Source: Williamsia soli (lineage in GTDB: Bacteria > Actinomycetota > Actinomycetes > Mycobacteriales > Mycobacteriaceae). From it: a stretch of DNA of 64,000 bases. Numbering within the stretch: position 1 is the first letter of the stretch; each line of letters opens with the position of its first letter. Below the pieces are notes generated by a model. That model saw only the letters and a program-made list of their open reading frames with translations. It was not told where the DNA came from and searched no databases. Shown piece by piece: positions 1 through 8,483 of this stretch. The position numbers and the translations under genes were made by a program. Location of the stretch: assembly GCF_017377795.1 (NCBI RefSeq), contig NZ_JAFRDR010000009.1, forward strand, positions 62,001-126,000. The letters run 5' to 3'.

Positions 1-453
1 GGCGCCGTACACGTCCAGGCGCGATCGGGCGGCCCACGGGAACCTGATCTCCGTGTCGTTGATCGTGGCGGTTCGGCCATTACCGAGTTCTCTGATCACG
101 GAGATGCTGTCCCGCAGGGTCGCCAGCGTCGACGGCTTGCCCGAGAGCACCCGGACCGCGGAGTCACCACGGCCAATTCCGCAGACCGTGCGGTTTCCGT
201 ACATGGAATTGAGCGTCGCGAACGTCGAGGCCGTGACCGTGGCATCCCGCGTCAGCGGGTTGGTGACCATCGGCCCCACGATCACGTTGCGGGTGGCGGC
301 GAGGATCTGGCTGTAGATCACGTTCGGCTCGTGCCACAGCACGTGCGAGTCGAAGGTCCAGACGTGTGTGAAGCCGCGGTTCTCCGCTGCCACCGCCAGT
401 TCGACGACACGCGAGGCCGGTGGATTGCATTGCATGACAACGCCGAAGTCCAT
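1..453 (-). CDS. LLM class F420/flavin-dependent oxidoreductase, C-terminus beyond the left edge
   Basis: N-terminal 151 residues of a luciferase-like (LLM) TIM-barrel oxidoreductase; the rest lies outside the window. The frame opens MDFGVVMQCNPPASRVVELA and continues with AENRGFTHVWTFDSH, a NPLTRD segment and a GIGRGDSAVR loop, all typical of F420/FMN LLM enzymes. The ATG at 453 follows an AAGGAG ribosome site six bases upstream and lies 13 bases after the dihydropyrimidinase stop, so it is the last visible gene of that operon. From memory it resembles the TIGR03842 subfamily, which is seen beside hydantoinase/dihydropyrimidinase genes. The substrate cannot be read from the sequence. Confidence 0.85.
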   Translation of the reverse strand, partial: MDFGVVMQCNPPASRVVELAVAAENRGFTHVWTFDSHVLWHEPNVIYSQILAATRNVIVGPMVTNPLTRDATVTASTFATLNSMYGNRTVCGIGRGDSAVRVLSGKPSTLATLRDSISVIRELGNGRTATINDTEIRFPWAARSRLDVYGA

Positions 454-466
454 GTGAGTCTCCTTC

Positions 467-1888
467 TCAGATCAGGTTTTGCGAGAGCTCGCGGCGGACG
501 AACCGCCCGTCCGCACGAGAGCCGAGGTACGTTCGGCGCTCGACGATCTTCTTGCCCCGCGAGAGCACGGTGTCGACGGCGCCGTCGATCTCGAAGCCCT
601 CCCACGCCGAATAGTCCATGTTCATGTGATGGGTTTTCTCGACCCCGATGCTGGTGTGCCCGTTCGGGTCGTAGACGACGACGTCGGCGTCTGCACCCGG
701 CGAGATCACACCCTTGCGGGGATACATACCGAACATTCGGGCCGGGGTGGTGGCACACACCTCCACCCACCGCTCCAGGGTGATCTTGCCGTCGACGACA
801 CCCTGGTACATCAGGTCGAGCCGGTGCTCCACTCCCCCGATCCCGTTGGGGATCTTCGAGAAGTCGGAGATCCCGAGCTCCTTCTGATCGACCATGCAGA
901 AAGGGCAGTGGTCGGTGGCGACGCCCGCGACATCGCCGGTGCGGATGAACTTCCACAGTTCGTCCTGATGCCCTTCGGCCCGCGAGCGCAGCGGTGTCGA
1001 GCACACCCACTTGGCACCCTCGAAACCCGGCGCCCCGAGCTGTTCCTCGAGCGAGAGGTACAGGTACTGGGGACAGGTCTCGGCAAAGACGTTGGCGCCA
1101 CGGCCCCTGGCCGTCGCGATCTGCTCGAGCGCTTGACGGGCAGAAACATGCACTACGTACAGCGGGGCACCGGTCACGTCCGCGAGCATGATCGCGCGGT
1201 GCGTGGCTTCTTCCTCGAGTTGCCAGGGTCGCGACACCCCGTGGTAGTACGGCGAGGTCTCACCCCGTTTGAGGTGCTGCGACACGAGTTCGTCGATGGC
1301 GATGCCGTTCTCGGCGTGCATCATCATCAGCGCACCGGTCGCCGCCGACTTCTGCATCGCCCGCAGGATCTGTCCGTCGTTCGAATAGTAGACGCCCGGG
1401 TAGGCCATGAACAGTTTGAAGCTGGTGACCCCTTCGGTGATCAATTCGCCCATCGCGGAGATGGATTCGTCGTTGACGTCGCCGATGATCTGGTGAAAGC
1501 CATAGTCGATCGCGCAGTTGCCCGCCGCCTTCTCGTGCCACTGCGCAAGGGTCTCCTGCAGCCGCTGGCCAGGAGTCTGGATGGCGAAGTCGACGATCGT
1601 CGTGGTACCTCCGAATGCTGCTGCCCTGGTCCCGGTTTCAAAGGTGTCCGAGGCCGTGGTCCCGCCGAACGGCATCTGCATATGGGTGTGTGCATCCACG
1701 CCACCGGGGATGACGTACTTCCCGGTCGCATCGATCACCTTGTCGACATTGCCGGCGAGATCGGTGCCGAGGGTGGAAGATCCCGGCTCGATCAGAGCCA
1801 CGATGGTCTCGCCGTCGATCAGGACGTCGATGAGTTGCCTGCCGGTGGCGGAGATGACGGTGCCACCACTGATCAGAATTGTCGCCAT
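467..1888 (-). CDS. hydA: dihydropyrimidinase / D-hydantoinase
   Basis: Cyclic amidohydrolase of 473 residues, the usual length, that opens dihydropyrimidine or hydantoin rings. The binuclear metal site is complete: H67 and H69 in DAHTHM, the carboxylated lysine K158 in SFKLFMAY, H191 in MMHAENG, H247 in VVHVSA and D326 in ATDHCPF. The ATG at 1888 overlaps the permease stop (ATGA) and has a GAAGGAG site upstream; a longer in-frame extension to 2074 would run into the permease gene and lacks family similarity. The coupling to an NCS2 permease suggests that an imported pyrimidine-like ring or its reduced or oxidised product is the substrate. No dihydropyrimidine dehydrogenase or beta-ureidopropionase is visible nearby. 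Confidence 0.92.
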   Translation of the reverse strand: MATILISGGTVISATGRQLIDVLIDGETIVALIEPGSSTLGTDLAGNVDKVIDATGKYVIPGGVDAHTHMQMPFGGTTASDTFETGTRAAAFGGTTTIVDFAIQTPGQRLQETLAQWHEKAAGNCAIDYGFHQIIGDVNDESISAMGELITEGVTSFKLFMAYPGVYYSNDGQILRAMQKSAATGALMMMHAENGIAIDELVSQHLKRGETSPYYHGVSRPWQLEEEATHRAIMLADVTGAPLYVVHVSARQALEQIATARGRGANVFAETCPQYLYLSLEEQLGAPGFEGAKWVCSTPLRSRAEGHQDELWKFIRTGDVAGVATDHCPFCMVDQKELGISDFSKIPNGIGGVEHRLDLMYQGVVDGKITLERWVEVCATTPARMFGMYPRKGVISPGADADVVVYDPNGHTSIGVEKTHHMNMDYSAWEGFEIDGAVDTVLSRGKKIVERRTYLGSRADGRFVRRELSQNLI

Positions 1889-3207
1889 CAAATCTCCTTC
1901 GTTCCGGCCAGTTCGCGTTCCGGATCGGTGGGGTCGATCGGCCCCGGCTGCTCGCGTTTGTCGACGACAACCGTGCCGCGCCAGGTCCCGATCACTCGCA
2001 TGACGTGGTAGATGATGACCGCGGAGATGGCGCCGAGCGCGATACCGCCGAAGCTGAGATCGCCGATTTTCCACGAGAAGTCGGCGATGCCGATGACCAG
2101 GGCGATGGCTGCGGTGAACTGGTTGATCGGCTTGGAGAAGTCGACCTTGTTCGTGACCCAGATGTGCACGCCCAGGATTCCAACGAGTCCGTACAACGCG
2201 ATGGTGACACCGCCGAGGACGCCCGCCGGGATGGAAGCGATGACCGCACCCACCTTCGGCGACAGGCCCAGCAGGATGGCCGCCGCACCGGCCACCCAGT
2301 ACGCCGCCGTCGAGTACACCTTGGTGGCCGCCATGACGCCGATGTTCTCGGCGTAGGTGGTGGTGGCCGAACCGCCCCCGCTACCGGCGATGATGGTGGC
2401 GAGACCATCTGCCGCCAGGGCCTTTCCGATGCGATGGTCGTTGTTGATGCCGGTCATGGTGTTGATGGACTTCACGTGGCCGATGTTCTCGACGACCAGC
2501 ACGAGCACCACCGGGATGAACATGGGCAGAACCGACAGGTGAAAGGTGGGGGTGGCGAAGTCGGGCAACCCGACCCAACTCGCCGCACTGATCGCATCGG
2601 TGTCGACCTCGCCACGGGCCAGCGCGATGAAGTACCCGATCACCACGCTGAGGAAGATCGCGAGCCGGCCGAGAAGTCCACGGAAGAGGACCAGAGACAG
2701 GATCAGCAGTACCAGCACGATGAACGCGGTCACGGCGCCCTGCTCGAAGTTGGTCTTGGCGGTCGGCGCCAGGTTGAAGCCGACCAGGGCGACGATCGAA
2801 CCGGTGACGACCGGGGGCATCATGGCCTCGATCCAGCCGATACCGCTGAAGTTGACCACCACGCCGATGATCATGAGCAGGGCGCCGACCACGACGATGC
2901 CGCCGAGCGCACCTCCTGGCCCGTGGGCGGTCGAGGCCGCGATCGCCGGTGCGATGATCGCAAAGCTCGAACCCAGATAGCTCGGCAGCCGGTTACGGGT
3001 GATGATCAAGAACAGGATGGTGCCGATCCCGGAGAACAGCAACGTCGTCGCCGGTGGGAAACCGGTGAGCACCGGTACGAGGAACGTGGCACCGAACATG
3101 GCGACCACGTGCTGCAATCCGATTCCCACGGTTTTGGGCCAGCTCAGCCGTTCGTGTGGTGCGACAACGGCATCACCGGTTTTGACCTGCCAGTCGAAGA
3201 TGGACAT
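1888..3207 (-). CDS. NCS2 family uracil/xanthine-type permease
   Basis: Integral membrane nucleobase:cation symporter of 439 residues, with about 14 hydrophobic segments and a hydrophilic N-terminal stretch. Typical NCS2 features are WPKTVGIGLQHVVAMFGATF near the N-terminus, the LGSSFAIIAP segment and VVENIGHVKSI, which matches the substrate-site region of UraA-type proteins (a glutamate followed by IGH). Uracil is the best guess from overall resemblance, but xanthine or another ring cannot be excluded. It starts at ATG 3207 behind an AAAGGA site and its stop overlaps the hydA start, so the two are translationally coupled. About 100 bases separate it from the upstream VOC gene, room for an internal promoter, but I see no clear one. 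Confidence 0.9.
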   Translation of the reverse strand: MSIFDWQVKTGDAVVAPHERLSWPKTVGIGLQHVVAMFGATFLVPVLTGFPPATTLLFSGIGTILFLIITRNRLPSYLGSSFAIIAPAIAASTAHGPGGALGGIVVVGALLMIIGVVVNFSGIGWIEAMMPPVVTGSIVALVGFNLAPTAKTNFEQGAVTAFIVLVLLILSLVLFRGLLGRLAIFLSVVIGYFIALARGEVDTDAISAASWVGLPDFATPTFHLSVLPMFIPVVLVLVVENIGHVKSINTMTGINNDHRIGKALAADGLATIIAGSGGGSATTTYAENIGVMAATKVYSTAAYWVAGAAAILLGLSPKVGAVIASIPAGVLGGVTIALYGLVGILGVHIWVTNKVDFSKPINQFTAAIALVIGIADFSWKIGDLSFGGIALGAISAVIIYHVMRVIGTWRGTVVVDKREQPGPIDPTDPERELAGTKEI

Positions 3208-3307
3208 GTGTAGTTCCTTTCGCCTCCGCCGGGGTGACGGGGGCCAGCTGCGTAGGGGACAGATCGACGCCGGTGTCGAGGAATGCCCAGGGTGAAACGA
3301 GAAGCAA

Positions 3308-3712
3308 TCAGGGCAATTCGAGGGTGAGGTGGTTGATTCGGAAGGCGTTGCCCTCAGGGTCGAGGAAGACCGACTGCCAGGCTCCGTAGTACGTTCGCGC
3401 CGGCGTCTTGACGCAGGTGGCGCCCGCCGCGATGGCGGCCGCGGTCGCAGTGTCCACCTCGTCGTCGTCGGCCATCTCGAAGGTCAGGAACGAACTCACT
3501 CCATCGCTCCCGGGTTCGGGGGCGACGAGATTGAGCATGTCGTAGGCGGTGTGAGCGCTGAAGCCGAGCACGGTGCCGCCGACCCGAAGGCCCCGGAAGT
3601 GTTCAGAATGCAGCTCGACGACTTCGTCGAACCCGAACACACGGCGATAGAAGTCACTGAGTCCGCCGATGTCGTCGGCGAAAACACTGGCGAAAGACAG
3701 ACCGGTGGTCAT
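3308..3712 (-). CDS. VOC (glyoxalase/bleomycin-resistance fold) family protein
   Basis: Small 134-residue protein with the single vicinal-oxygen-chelate module layout: LSFASVFADDIGGLSDFYRR at the start, then a beta-rich core and FLDPEGNAFRINHLTLELP at the end. The aligned metal-ligand positions are not all evident (the N-terminal ligand position appears to be a serine or alanine), so it may not be an active metalloenzyme. It sits between the ferredoxin and the permease on the same strand, 24 bases after the ferredoxin stop, so it is probably part of the same transcript. Function unknown; a ring-opening or isomerase role in the pathway is only a guess. Confidence 0.8.
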   Translation of the reverse strand: MTTGLSFASVFADDIGGLSDFYRRVFGFDEVVELHSEHFRGLRVGGTVLGFSAHTAYDMLNLVAPEPGSDGVSSFLTFEMADDDEVDTATAAAIAAGATCVKTPARTYYGAWQSVFLDPEGNAFRINHLTLELP

Positions 3713-3736
3713 GAGTTGTCACACGCTCCTTGGTTC

Positions 3737-4021
3737 TCAGAGATCGATGGCGATGCGTGGGGTCAGAGACCGGCTGACGCAGAGGATGATTCGTTTCCCG
3801 GCCTCTCGTGCCCGTTCGGAGAGCACGGTGTCTCGATGGTCCGGCACACCGTCTAGAACCGTCGCCACGCAGGCCCCGCATTCGCCCTGCAGGCAGTTGA
3901 ACTCCGCATGCGGGACCTCCTCGCGCACGACGTCGAGGGCGGAGCGATCGGCGGGCACCCTGCGGACGGTGCCGGTCCGGCGCAGTTCTATCTCGAACGA
4001 GGCGGGTGCGTACTCGGTCAT
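3737..4021 (-). CDS. stand-alone plant-type 2Fe-2S ferredoxin (phthalate dioxygenase reductase-like domain)
   Basis: 94-residue electron-transfer protein. The four cluster cysteines are C43, C48, C51 (in NCLQGECGAC) and C81 (in IILCVSRS). The HRD motif after the third cysteine and the CVSRS ending match the C-terminal ferredoxin domain of class IA oxygenase reductases (phthalate dioxygenase/vanillate demethylase type), but here the FMN- and NAD-binding domains are absent and the domain is a separate gene. The ATG at 4021 was chosen because it lies two bases after the oxygenase stop; the longer frame to 4132 would overlap that gene. Its partner reductase and acceptor are not visible in the window. 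Confidence 0.85.
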   Translation of the reverse strand: MTEYAPASFEIELRRTGTVRRVPADRSALDVVREEVPHAEFNCLQGECGACVATVLDGVPDHRDTVLSERAREAGKRIILCVSRSLTPRIAIDL

Positions 4022-4023
4022 CA

Positions 4024-5016
4024 CTACGAGCTCAGGACAATGGTTTTCGCGAACTTGGACGTCAGGTGATCGCCCGAGCTGATCGGCGCGTACCTGGGTT
4101 GATCGCCATCGGCGACACAGGTGGGCAGACATTCGATCATGGCGTCGTAGTTCGGCTGATGAAAGAAGACCAAGGACATACGCCGGGTGTCGCCGGCGGC
4201 GTCAGGTCGCGGCGTCCGGACGCGATGGCGGGTGGAGGTCCACTGATCGTTGGTCCACTGCGCCATCAGGTCTCCGATGTTGACCACCAGCGCATCCGGC
4301 ACCACCGGCACCGGGATCCAGTCGCCGTCCTTGGTGAACACCTCGAGGCCGCCCGGCGCCTCTTCCTGACGGACGATGGTGAGGCTGCCGTAGTCGGTAT
4401 GAGCACCGGCGCGCATCTGGCCCGGCTGGGGCGGTGTGGTCATGTGCGGGTAGTTGATGGCCCGCAGCATGGAGATGTCCTTGTCGATGGTGCCCGCGAA
4501 GAAGTCGGGGTCGAGGCCCAGACCAAGAGCGAAGGCACTCATCAGTTTTCGGGACAGCTCGTTCATCACCCGGAAGTAGGTCGTCCATGCCTGCTCCATG
4601 GTTTCCGGCGTCTGCGGCCACTGGTTGGGCAGGAAGTGCGGGCCGGCGTGTTCCTTCGAGAAGTACGGGTCCGCGGCGTCGAAGTCGACCGGACCGACGT
4701 CGAACTTCTCGTGCAGATCTCGCGGCTGCTGCACGTCTTCGCTGTACGAGAACGCCTGTTCCCCGACCGAGGAGTAACCGCGAACGGTGTCCGGGCTCGG
4801 CTGCGCGACCCGGCGCTTGTCGGCGTCGGGCAAGGAGAAGAACTCGTCCGATGTCCGGTACATCGCCTCGATGACCTCGGCCGGGACGCCGTGATTCTTG
4901 ATCTGGAAGAAGCCTATCTCGCGGCAGGCGAGGTCGAGTTCGGCGGCGACCGCGGCCTTGGCCTCGTCGTCGCCGTCGTGCAGGGCAGAAATGTCGATCA
5001 CCGGCACCACAGACAT
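4024..5016 (-). CDS. isopenicillin N synthase-family 2-oxoglutarate/Fe(II) oxygenase (paralogue 1)
   Basis: Non-haem iron oxygenase of 330 residues with the DIOX_N domain (about 1-125) and the 2OG-FeII core (about 190-290). The iron triad is intact: H206 and D208 in HTDYGS and H264 in STRHRV; R279 and S281 form the RxS motif that binds 2-oxoglutarate. This family includes thymine 7-hydroxylase and xanthine hydroxylase of fungi, so a nucleobase-oxidising role beside an NCS2 permease and hydantoinase is plausible but inferred. Start ATG 5016 has an AAGGAG site upstream; the extension to 5118 looks non-homologous. It is the first gene of the run that continues with ferredoxin, VOC, permease, hydA and LLM. 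Confidence 0.9.
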   Translation of the reverse strand: MSVVPVIDISALHDGDDEAKAAVAAELDLACREIGFFQIKNHGVPAEVIEAMYRTSDEFFSLPDADKRRVAQPSPDTVRGYSSVGEQAFSYSEDVQQPRDLHEKFDVGPVDFDAADPYFSKEHAGPHFLPNQWPQTPETMEQAWTTYFRVMNELSRKLMSAFALGLGLDPDFFAGTIDKDISMLRAINYPHMTTPPQPGQMRAGAHTDYGSLTIVRQEEAPGGLEVFTKDGDWIPVPVVPDALVVNIGDLMAQWTNDQWTSTRHRVRTPRPDAAGDTRRMSLVFFHQPNYDAMIECLPTCVADGDQPRYAPISSGDHLTSKFAKTIVLSS

Positions 5017-5137
5017 CGTGTTCTCACTCCTTGTTCGTCGTCTGTGAACAAGTCTGTTTGCCACGCGAACGACCGACAAGGGCACAGCTCTCCGGTAGAT
5101 CCGCGCGAGAACTGTCACCTCAGGTCAACCGAAACAT

Positions 5138-5160
5138 TTGCGTAACACTGCATTACGCAA
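5138..5160. promoter_or_regulatory. perfect inverted repeat, probable operator upstream of oxygenase 1
   Basis: TTGCGTAA, seven bases, TTACGCAA: eight-base arms with no mismatch, 122 bases upstream of the start of oxygenase 1 in the 211-base gap before oxygenase 2. The size and position fit a dimeric repressor or activator site. PucR (6283) and the FadR-type regulator (7806) are the nearest candidates to bind it. Confidence 0.55.
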
Positions 5161-5227
5161 TCGACTTCCGGCACATCGCGCCGTTAACAGATGACGATCA
5201 TCCGGCGCTGGTCGGTGGGCAGGTTCG

Positions 5228-6226
5228 TCAGCGCCGGGGGCGTCGACCGAACGTCGTCTGCCGCACGTACTTGTCGGTCAGATGCCGCCCGGCGATGAGT
5301 GCGTCGCTGAAGTGCTGGTCGGCGCCGCGCAGGGGCGCGACCGCCACCTCTGCGTTGGGGTGTTGATAAAAGGCGAACTCCAGACGCGAGCTGTCCAGGG
5401 CCACCGAACGGGGAGGGTTGGCGGTCCGATTCAGCGTGGCCGGCCAATGATCTCCGGTCCACTCGGCCAGCAGGTCGCCGACCAGCACCACCAGGGTCGC
5501 CGGGGTGGTCGCGACCTCGTGCCACTCCCCGTGCCTGCCGAGGACCTCGAGGCCGCCCGGTGTCGACTCCGCTGACGTCACCGTGAAGGCGCCGTAGTCG
5601 GTGTGGATGCCCGCTCGCGACTGATGCGGTAGCGGCGACTCGGCCTGCGCCGGATAGTAGAGCGCCCGCAACATGCTCAGCTCGGTGTCGAAGTCGCGTA
5701 CGAAATGATCGGCAGGCAGCCCGAACAACTCAGCGGTGAGCGACATCAACTCGCCGCCGATCCGCTGCATGTGCCGGTAGTACTGCTCCCAGATCGACCG
5801 GAACCCGGCCGGCGGCGCCGCAGGCCACAGGTTCGGGTACGCCATCGAACCGGCATCCGGTTCACCGAGCACCGGGGCATCGACCGGGCCGATGTCCATC
5901 TTCTCCTTGAGGTCGCCGTGGGACTCCTCACCCAGTGAGTACGACATTCCCTCCGAGCCCGATCCGGACCAGCCGCGTACCTGATCCGGCGCCGGCTGGG
6001 CGACCCGTTCCTTCACCGAGTCGGGCAGCAGGAAGAACTGCCGTGAGGTCGAGTACAGCTCGGCGAGCAAGGCCGCAGGGATCTGGTGCCCGACGAGATA
6101 GGCATAGCCACTGCGGGCGCACGCGGTGTCGAGGAGTTCGATCTGGCGGGCGCGCGAATGCGTGCCCGGTCCGATCTCGGCAAGATCGACCGGCGGGATG
6201 GAGAGCACGCGACTACTCTGCCTCAC
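5228..6226 (-). CDS. isopenicillin N synthase-family protein (paralogue 2) with altered iron site
   Basis: 332-residue paralogue of the downstream oxygenase, co-linear with it over its length (shared AQP-P-D-VRG segment, SMLRA-YP, HTDYG, GGLEV, GDLLAEWT). H208 and D210 of the iron site are kept, but the position of the distal histidine is N266 (the TLNRT segment; codon AAT at 5429-5431), and the RxS motif reads R281-L-E283. Both changes would be expected to weaken iron or 2-oxoglutarate binding. It could be a non-catalytic partner of paralogue 1, or use a different chemistry. GTG 6226 is taken as the start; GTG 6208 is an alternative. It is divergent from PucR with 56 bases between. Confidence 0.85.
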   Translation of the reverse strand: MRQSSRVLSIPPVDLAEIGPGTHSRARQIELLDTACARSGYAYLVGHQIPAALLAELYSTSRQFFLLPDSVKERVAQPAPDQVRGWSGSGSEGMSYSLGEESHGDLKEKMDIGPVDAPVLGEPDAGSMAYPNLWPAAPPAGFRSIWEQYYRHMQRIGGELMSLTAELFGLPADHFVRDFDTELSMLRALYYPAQAESPLPHQSRAGIHTDYGAFTVTSAESTPGGLEVLGRHGEWHEVATTPATLVVLVGDLLAEWTGDHWPATLNRTANPPRSVALDSSRLEFAFYQHPNAEVAVAPLRGADQHFSDALIAGRHLTDKYVRQTTFGRRPRR

Positions 6227-6282
6227 AGTCGGGTCCGATGCCGCCTACGCGTGCTCGATCATCGGCGTGGAGGAGGATTGTC

Positions 6283-7731
6283 GTGACCAGCGGGACTGCC
6301 ACCGTCGCAGATCTGGCGGTCGCCACCGGTGTCCAGATCGCCACCACACCGACCACCTGGGACACCGAGGTGAGCTCGGTGCTCGACGCCGCCGAAGCGC
6401 TGCACACGATCTCGCTCGACGGCGCGGTGGTCGTGACCTCGTGGCACCCCGTGCGTCCGAATGGCCCACTCCCCGATCTGCGGTCTCTCCTCGAACCCCT
6501 GATAAGGAGGAAGCCCGCAGCGATACTCGTCAGCCCGGCACGACCGGTCAATCCGCCACGGCAGGCGGTGGCGCTCGCCGAACGCGCAGATGTATGTCTG
6601 CTCTGGAATGCCGGTACCGACTCGGCCGCCGATGTCGCTGCAAAGCTGGATCGGCTGGTGTCGTCGGCTCAGCCGTCTCCACCCGCCGAAGTGCAGCCCG
6701 AGTCCACCCTGCTCGGCATCCTGGGCAAGGCCGACGATCTCGACGCACTGCTCGCCGCGATCGGCGACGCGCTCGGCGCAACGGTCCGGTTGTCCGATAC
6801 CCCCTCGGGCGCGGCAGTGGTGCTTCCGCTCTCGGGTATCCCCGGGACCACCCCGGCCCTCGAAGTCAGTGCGCGTGATGCGTTGGGCTCGGGCGAGCTG
6901 GCGATGCTCGACGGCGTGCTCGCCGTGATCCGGTTGCACGTCAGACTTCGCGACGCCCAGTCCGACGATGCCGCGGTCGAGATCGCCCGCAACCTGAAGA
7001 ACATCCTGGGCGAGGACCTCGTCCAGCGGGAGGCGAGCCTTCGCAAGAGCCGCCGACTGGCGGTGTTCCCGAGACATGCCGTCGCGTGCCTGGCTATCGA
7101 ACCGTTCGGCGTCTCGGTCGACATGAACGGGCTGCACGACCTCAAGGCCTCGCTCGCGCCGGTCGCGTTGCGGTTCGATCCTGATGCGATCACGATCGTC
7201 AACGAGGGGGTCCTGGTCGTGATGATCAAGGCGACGGCCGATCTCGATGCGTTGGCCCGCGCCCTGTACCGCGGGGTGCAGGTCCCGCTGGCAGTTGGTG
7301 CGGGCGACCAGGTGGACGACCCGCGAAGCTATCCGAGCTCTTTTCGGCAGGCGGTGCGCGCCGTGGCCGTGGGTCGCCGGATCGGTGCGATCAATCGGGT
7401 CACGAGATACCGCGACCTCGGTGTGCTCGGACTGCTGTACCAACTACCCGAGCACGCCCGTCGGAACTTCGTCGACGAGACGCTGGGCTCCATCGCCGAC
7501 GAGACACCCGACGGTCTCGATCAGCGAAGGATCCTGCGCGTCCTGCGTTCCACGGACTGCAACATCGCCGAATCCGCCCGGGAATTGTTCATCCACCCCA
7601 ACACCCTGCGAAGCCGAATCGCGCGCATCGAGGCAATAACCGGGCCCTTCATGAACGAGCCCGACCGTCGACTGACGATCTTCACGGCCCTGTCGATGTT
7701 CTCGCTCGACAGCAACGTCGAAGGCGACTGA
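6283..7731 (+). CDS. PucR family transcriptional regulator
   Basis: 482-residue regulator. The N-terminal PucR ligand-sensing domain (about 1-120, starting TSGTATVADLAVATGVQI) is followed by a GGDEF-like middle region (about 270-390) and a C-terminal PucR helix-turn-helix with the signature RVLRSTDCNIAESARELF and HPNTLRSRIARIEAITG. GTG 6283 is favoured because GGAGGAGG lies six or seven bases upstream; the open frame upstream to 5935 is antisense to the oxygenase and not homologous. Family members control purine, pyrimidine or allantoin breakdown genes, so it most likely activates the adjacent minus-strand catabolic genes in response to a pathway metabolite. Confidence 0.9.
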   Translation: MTSGTATVADLAVATGVQIATTPTTWDTEVSSVLDAAEALHTISLDGAVVVTSWHPVRPNGPLPDLRSLLEPLIRRKPAAILVSPARPVNPPRQAVALAERADVCLLWNAGTDSAADVAAKLDRLVSSAQPSPPAEVQPESTLLGILGKADDLDALLAAIGDALGATVRLSDTPSGAAVVLPLSGIPGTTPALEVSARDALGSGELAMLDGVLAVIRLHVRLRDAQSDDAAVEIARNLKNILGEDLVQREASLRKSRRLAVFPRHAVACLAIEPFGVSVDMNGLHDLKASLAPVALRFDPDAITIVNEGVLVVMIKATADLDALARALYRGVQVPLAVGAGDQVDDPRSYPSSFRQAVRAVAVGRRIGAINRVTRYRDLGVLGLLYQLPEHARRNFVDETLGSIADETPDGLDQRRILRVLRSTDCNIAESARELFIHPNTLRSRIARIEAITGPFMNEPDRRLTIFTALSMFSLDSNVEGD

Positions 7732-7805
7732 GCCGCCTCCCTCGCACCAGGCATGACGCGCGGCAATGGTCCCGACGGCAAACATGGGATGTTAGGTTGT
7801 TTGAC

Positions 7806-8483
7806 ATGACCGCTCAGATACAACGTCCTCGCCGTACCAGCGAGGTCGTCGTCGACCGCATGCAAGAACTCATCCGCACCGGTGAGTGGGCGGTCGGTGC
7901 GCGGATTCCTGCCGAGCCAGAACTCGTCGAGCAGCTGGGCGTCGGGCGCAACACGATCCGCGAGGCGGTTCGCGCGCTCGAACACTCCGGCTTCCTCGAA
8001 CCGCGGCGCGGCGACGGCACCTACGTGCGCAGCCGCAATCTGCTGGCAGCGGCGATCAGTCGGTGCGTCTCCAGCTCGGAGGTGCTCGAGCTGCTGCAGG
8101 TCCGCCGCGCGCTCGAACGTGAAGCCGCGCAGTCGGCCGCCCGCAACCGGACCGCCGAGCACGTGCGATCGCTGCGCAAGCTGCTGATCACGATGCGGTC
8201 CGCATTCGAGGCAGATGACCTACAGCGGTACATCGACGCCGACATCGCCTTCCACACCGCACTGGTCGCTGCCGCGGGCAACGCATTGCTGTCAGAGCTC
8301 TACGACGGCGTCGCCGAGGTCATGAGCCGGACGCACGCCACCCTCATCGCGGCCGACGTCGACGCCCACCCCCACCCGACCGGCCATGCCGAAGTGGTCG
8401 ACGCGATCGCCGCGGGTGACTCCGCCGCCGCGCTCGCCGCCGTCGACCACTATCTGGACCGATCCATCGAGGCACTGTCATGA
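7806..8483 (+). CDS. FadR-subfamily GntR transcriptional regulator
   Basis: 225-residue regulator with an N-terminal winged helix-turn-helix (about 10-75: GARIPAEPELVEQLGVGRNTIREAVRALEHSG, given here in outline, ending with RRGDGTYVRS) and a C-terminal all-helical FCD ligand domain (about 90-215) that contains DADIAFH, a typical metal/ligand segment. ATG 7806 is preferred over an in-frame TTG at 7797 because an AGG lies nine bases upstream. Its stop overlaps the start of the MFS gene by four bases, so it probably regulates that transporter and itself. The effector is unknown. Confidence 0.88.
   Translation: MTAQIQRPRRTSEVVVDRMQELIRTGEWAVGARIPAEPELVEQLGVGRNTIREAVRALEHSGFLEPRRGDGTYVRSRNLLAAAISRCVSSSEVLELLQVRRALEREAAQSAARNRTAEHVRSLRKLLITMRSAFEADDLQRYIDADIAFHTALVAAAGNALLSELYDGVAEVMSRTHATLIAADVDAHPHPTGHAEVVDAIAAGDSAAALAAVDHYLDRSIEALS

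Noticed and set aside
479-2011. 510-codon plus-strand frame opposite hydA
   Set aside because: Antisense shadow of a well supported gene with a full metal site; no family similarity.
1879-3213. 444-codon plus-strand frame opposite the permease
   Set aside because: Extreme D/R/G composition, typical of an antisense shadow in high-GC DNA.
5935-6282. N-terminal extension of PucR
   Set aside because: It lies opposite oxygenase 2 and GTG 6283 has a strong ribosome site and the family N-terminus.
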